Source: Bacteroidota bacterium (lineage in GTDB: Bacteria; Bacteroidota; Bacteroidia; Chitinophagales; Chitinophagaceae). Taken from it: a stretch of DNA of 8,356 nt. This document shows positions 5,952 through 8,356 of the stretch, one piece after another (position 1 is the first letter of the stretch; each line of letters starts with the position of its first letter). Location: positions 1 to 8,356 of the forward strand of contig JAEZDR010000015.1 in assembly GCA_023433265.1 (NCBI GenBank). Direction: 5' to 3'. A model generated the notes under the pieces. It was given only the letters and a program-made list of their open reading frames with translations, did no database searches and was not told the DNA's origin. Position numbers and translations under genes: made by a program.

Positions 5952-6088
5952 CAACTAACGCTTTACTTATTTTCTATATTCCGGTCCAACTGGTTTTCAG
6001 CAGTGCAGCAATTGTTTTCAACCATTCATCCCATAGTATAGCCCTTTGATGGAAGTGTTGATTATATTAGACACTTAAATCCACTGCA
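5952..6088. other. Intergenic region between the sugar operon and the metalloprotease gene
   Basis: This 137-bp gap holds no gene. I looked for a rho-independent terminator after rfbD and found no stable G+C stem followed by a T run, so read-through or factor-dependent termination is possible. A TTTG at 6045-6048 could be a -33 element, but the sequence about 16-19 bp further on (TATTAGAC, 6065-6072) is only a partial match to TAnnTTTG. An inverted repeat at 6053-6076 is listed separately. Confidence 0.6.
6053..6076. repeat. Inverted repeat AAGTGT-N12-ACACTT just upstream of the metalloprotease
   Basis: AAGTGT at 6053-6058 is the exact reverse complement of ACACTT at 6071-6076, with a 12-nt A+T-rich centre. 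It ends 12 nt before the ATG at 6089. The position fits either an operator for a dimeric regulator overlapping the promoter or a small hairpin in the mRNA leader. A six-base match of this kind can also occur by chance. Confidence 0.4.
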
Positions 6089-8356
6089 ATGAATAGAAAA
6101 TTATTGGTGTTACCGCTTGCTTCCTGCATCCTTGCTATGGGTGCACAGGCACAGAAAACACCGCCAACTCCCATGCCGCCAGGAGCCAGATCCGACTCGG
6201 CAAAGACCGCAAAAAAAGTAAGCGTTGCTGATAAAACAAAAGGCAACAAAAAATTTGAGGGTTTGTTTACCATTTACCAGGATACCACAAATGGTAATAC
6301 CATGATTTATGTACGCAAGCCACAGTTAGGCAAGAGCTTCGTGTACGCCAGCTTTTCTGAGAACGGTCCAAACGCTGTTGGCTTAGGAAAGGGCACATAC
6401 CGCGACAACGCTGTGTTTGCTATCAATAAGTACTACGACAGGCTGGAATTTCAACGTTTAAATACTAACTTTTATTTCAATCCGGAGAATCCTGTAAGCA
6501 AAACTTCAACAGCTAATCTGCCTGAAGCTGTTTTCCTTGCAGAAAAGATTGTTGCAGAAGATAGTGCCGGCTACCTGATAGCAGGCGATGGATTATTCCT
6601 TGGCGAAAAGCTTGACCAGGTAAAACCAATCCTGCCTCCGGGTATTCCTCCTGGCATGGTATTTAACCTTGGCAACCTTGTAGCTGGAAAGAGCCAGTAT
6701 AATAAAGTGCGCTCTTACCCTAACAACACAGATATTATTGTTGACCTTGCCTACGATAATCCTGCTCCTTTTAACAAGGGTGGAAAAGACATAGCCGATG
6801 CACGCTTCAATCGTGTGAGGGTGCAGCACTCCTTCCTGGAGATTCCTGAAAACAATTACAAGCCTCGTTTCGACGACCCGAGAGTGGGTTTCTTCTCCGA
6901 AGAGCTTAACGACCAAACATCCCTTACAGCAAATCCTTTTAAGGATATGATCCACCGCTGGCACCTCGTAAAGAAGGATCCATCAGCCGCGCTTAGCGAG
7001 CCTGTTGAACCTATTGTATGGTGGGTAGAGAACACAACTCCGGTTGAGTTACGCAACACCATTGTTGAGGCAGGCCATAAGTGGAACGAAGCATTTGAAA
7101 AAGCAGGCTTTAAGAATGCTGTTCAAATGAAGATTCAGCCTGACGACGCTACATGGGATGCAGGTGATGTGCGTTACAACGTAATCCGTTGGGTAAGCTC
7201 ACCTTATCCTAACTACGGAGCATACGGACCCAGTTTCGTTAACCCGCTTAACGGACAAATACTCGGAGCCGACATCATGGTAGAGTGGTTTAGCGGTAGC
7301 ATGACACCCATATTTGATGAGATCTTCAATAACCCGGGTGGCCAGCTTCCTGAAGCGCATAACCCGCACATGTGTACCATGGCTTCTGAACTTAAGGCTC
7401 AGTACATGACGGGATTAACCACCCTGGAAGCAACAGGCGCGCCTGAGGCTGAAGTGAAGGAAATGCACAAGCAATTCCTGTATTACCTGATACTCCATGA
7501 AATGGGTCATACGCTTGGCTTGATGCACAACATGAAAGCCAGCCAGATGTGGTCGCCTGAAGAAGTAAACAACAAGGAGCTTACAAGGCAAAAAGGTTTG
7601 ATAGGCAGTGTGATGGATTATCCTGCTATCAACGTTTCACTCGATCGTACTAAGCAGGGCGATTATTACACTACCAAGCCAGGCCCTTATGATATGTGGG
7701 CTATTGAGTTTGGTTATACACCAACAGCCACAGAAGATGAAGAGAAAGCTTTCCGTAAGAAAGTGCTTAGCCGCAGTACCGATCCGATGCTCACTTTTGG
7801 TAACGACGCAGACGATATGAGAAGTCCTGGAAAGGCTATCGATCCCCGCGTGAACGTAAACGACATGTCGAGCGACGCTGTTGCCTACGCAGAGCAGAGG
7901 TTTAAACTTGTAAATGGCTTGATGGGTAAACTGAAAAACAAGTACTCTAAGCCTGACAACAGTTATGCGGAACTCAGAAGCCGTTATAACATCTTAAACA
8001 GCCAGCGTAATGCAATGATTGCTGCGGTGAGCCGCTATGTAGGTGGTGTCTATGTAGACAGAAGCTTTGTGGGACAAACTACAATGAATAAGCCTTTTAC
8101 GCCGGTACCTGTAGCATACCAAAAGAAAGCGATGGATGTACTTGCTAAAAACGTATTTGCTCCAAATGCTTTCGATGCCGACGTTCAGATTCTCCCATAC
8201 CTGCAAATGCAGCGCAGAGGTTTCAACTTCTTCAGCAGCACCGAAGATCCTAAAACATCTTCTATGTTCAACAACCTGGCAACAGGCGCGTTGGTACACA
8301 TAATGCACCCAACTACAATGCAGCGTATTACTAACAGCCGCAAGTATGGTAACACC
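6089..8356 (+). CDS. Exported zinc-dependent metalloprotease, DUF5118/DUF5117/Met-zincin family (3' end cut by window)
   Basis: The frame is open for 756 codons to the window edge; related Bacteroidota proteins are usually around 800-850 residues, so the missing C-terminus is probably short. Residues 1-21 form a signal peptide (MNRK, hydrophobic core, AQA|Q cleavage), directing export. A proline-rich linker follows (24-32). FEGLFTIY near 56-63 marks the DUF5118 start; DUF5117 covers roughly 100-300, with DDPRVGFF at 262-269. EPIVWWVE (307-314) and AFEKAGFKNA (335-344) are family-typical. The catalytic site is HEMGHTLGLMH (470-480), with zinc ligands His470, His474 and His480 and base Glu471, followed by a metzincin Met-turn at SVMDYP with Met509. 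Cys429 is the only cysteine in the visible mature part. An in-frame TAG at 6068-6070 makes 6089 the first possible ATG; no SD is seen. The substrate is unknown. A 137-bp gap suggests its own promoter and no fixed link to the sugar operon. Confidence 0.93.
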   Translation, partial: MNRKLLVLPLASCILAMGAQAQKTPPTPMPPGARSDSAKTAKKVSVADKTKGNKKFEGLFTIYQDTTNGNTMIYVRKPQLGKSFVYASFSENGPNAVGLGKGTYRDNAVFAINKYYDRLEFQRLNTNFYFNPENPVSKTSTANLPEAVFLAEKIVAEDSAGYLIAGDGLFLGEKLDQVKPILPPGIPPGMVFNLGNLVAGKSQYNKVRSYPNNTDIIVDLAYDNPAPFNKGGKDIADARFNRVRVQHSFLEIPENNYKPRFDDPRVGFFSEELNDQTSLTANPFKDMIHRWHLVKKDPSAALSEPVEPIVWWVENTTPVELRNTIVEAGHKWNEAFEKAGFKNAVQMKIQPDDATWDAGDVRYNVIRWVSSPYPNYGAYGPSFVNPLNGQILGADIMVEWFSGSMTPIFDEIFNNPGGQLPEAHNPHMCTMASELKAQYMTGLTTLEATGAPEAEVKEMHKQFLYYLILHEMGHTLGLMHNMKASQMWSPEEVNNKELTRQKGLIGSVMDYPAINVSLDRTKQGDYYTTKPGPYDMWAIEFGYTPTATEDEEKAFRKKVLSRSTDPMLTFGNDADDMRSPGKAIDPRVNVNDMSSDAVAYAEQRFKLVNGLMGKLKNKYSKPDNSYAELRSRYNILNSQRNAMIAAVSRYVGGVYVDRSFVGQTTMNKPFTPVPVAYQKKAMDVLAKNVFAPNAFDADVQILPYLQMQRRGFNFFSSTEDPKTSSMFNNLATGALVHIMHPTTMQRITNSRKYGNT

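Noticed and set aside
5952..6040. Rho-independent terminator after rfbD
   Set aside because: Only three- or four-base stems could be found around 5985-6010, with no G+C-rich stem followed by a T run.
6593..6964. A 123-codon minus-strand open frame within the metalloprotease gene
   Set aside because: The plus-strand frame carries a signal peptide, HExxHxxGxxH and a Met-turn; the antisense frame has no supporting feature.
1..8356. tRNA, rRNA or riboswitch
   Set aside because: The only non-coding stretches (85-328 and 5952-6088) contain no cloverleaf, rRNA-like sequence or recognisable aptamer core.

Overview
The window looks like chromosomal DNA from a member of the Bacteroidota, most likely a Chitinophagaceae-type soil or environmental bacterium. 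Three things suggest this: a large Met-zincin metalloprotease of a Bacteroidota-rich family, host genes that mostly lack Shine-Dalgarno sequences, and an exact match to the Bacteroidota -7 promoter box (TAnnTTTG) ahead of the first operon. The genus-level placement is inference.

Layout: (i) Positions 1-84 on the minus strand are the first 28 codons of an IS3-type transposase OrfA, the 5' edge of an insertion sequence running off the left end. (ii) Positions 85-328 hold the probable IS end, a 26-bp direct repeat in two copies, a three-unit 14-bp A+T-rich tandem repeat, a G+C-rich REP-like segment between the repeat copies, and a candidate promoter. (iii) Positions 329-5951 are five plus-strand genes with gaps of 9, 14, 2 and 3 nt, almost certainly one operon: a DegT/WbpE-like sugar aminotransferase, UDP-glucose 6-dehydrogenase (ugd), UDP-glucuronate decarboxylase (UDP-xylose synthase), a TviB/WbpO-type UDP-HexNAc 6-dehydrogenase, and dTDP-4-dehydrorhamnose reductase (rfbD/rmlD). 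(iv) Positions 5952-6088 are a 137-bp intergenic gap with a small inverted repeat. (v) From 6089 to the right end runs an exported zinc metalloprotease (DUF5118/DUF5117/Met-zincin architecture), 756 codons visible and still open.

How the genes work together: the operon makes activated sugars for a surface polysaccharide (capsule, exopolysaccharide or O-antigen-like glycan). Ugd oxidises UDP-glucose to UDP-glucuronate, and the next gene decarboxylates this to UDP-xylose. The second dehydrogenase makes a UDP-N-acetylhexosaminuronate. The aminotransferase most resembles enzymes that install a 3-amino group on such a uronate, and RfbD finishes dTDP-L-rhamnose. No glycosyltransferase, flippase, polymerase or export gene is visible, so the rest of the pathway must lie elsewhere.

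No clearly new system is visible. The points most worth a second look are the repeat/IS junction directly upstream of the operon, the combination of two dehydrogenases with a UDP-xylose synthase, and the incomplete aminotransferase and rhamnose pathways.
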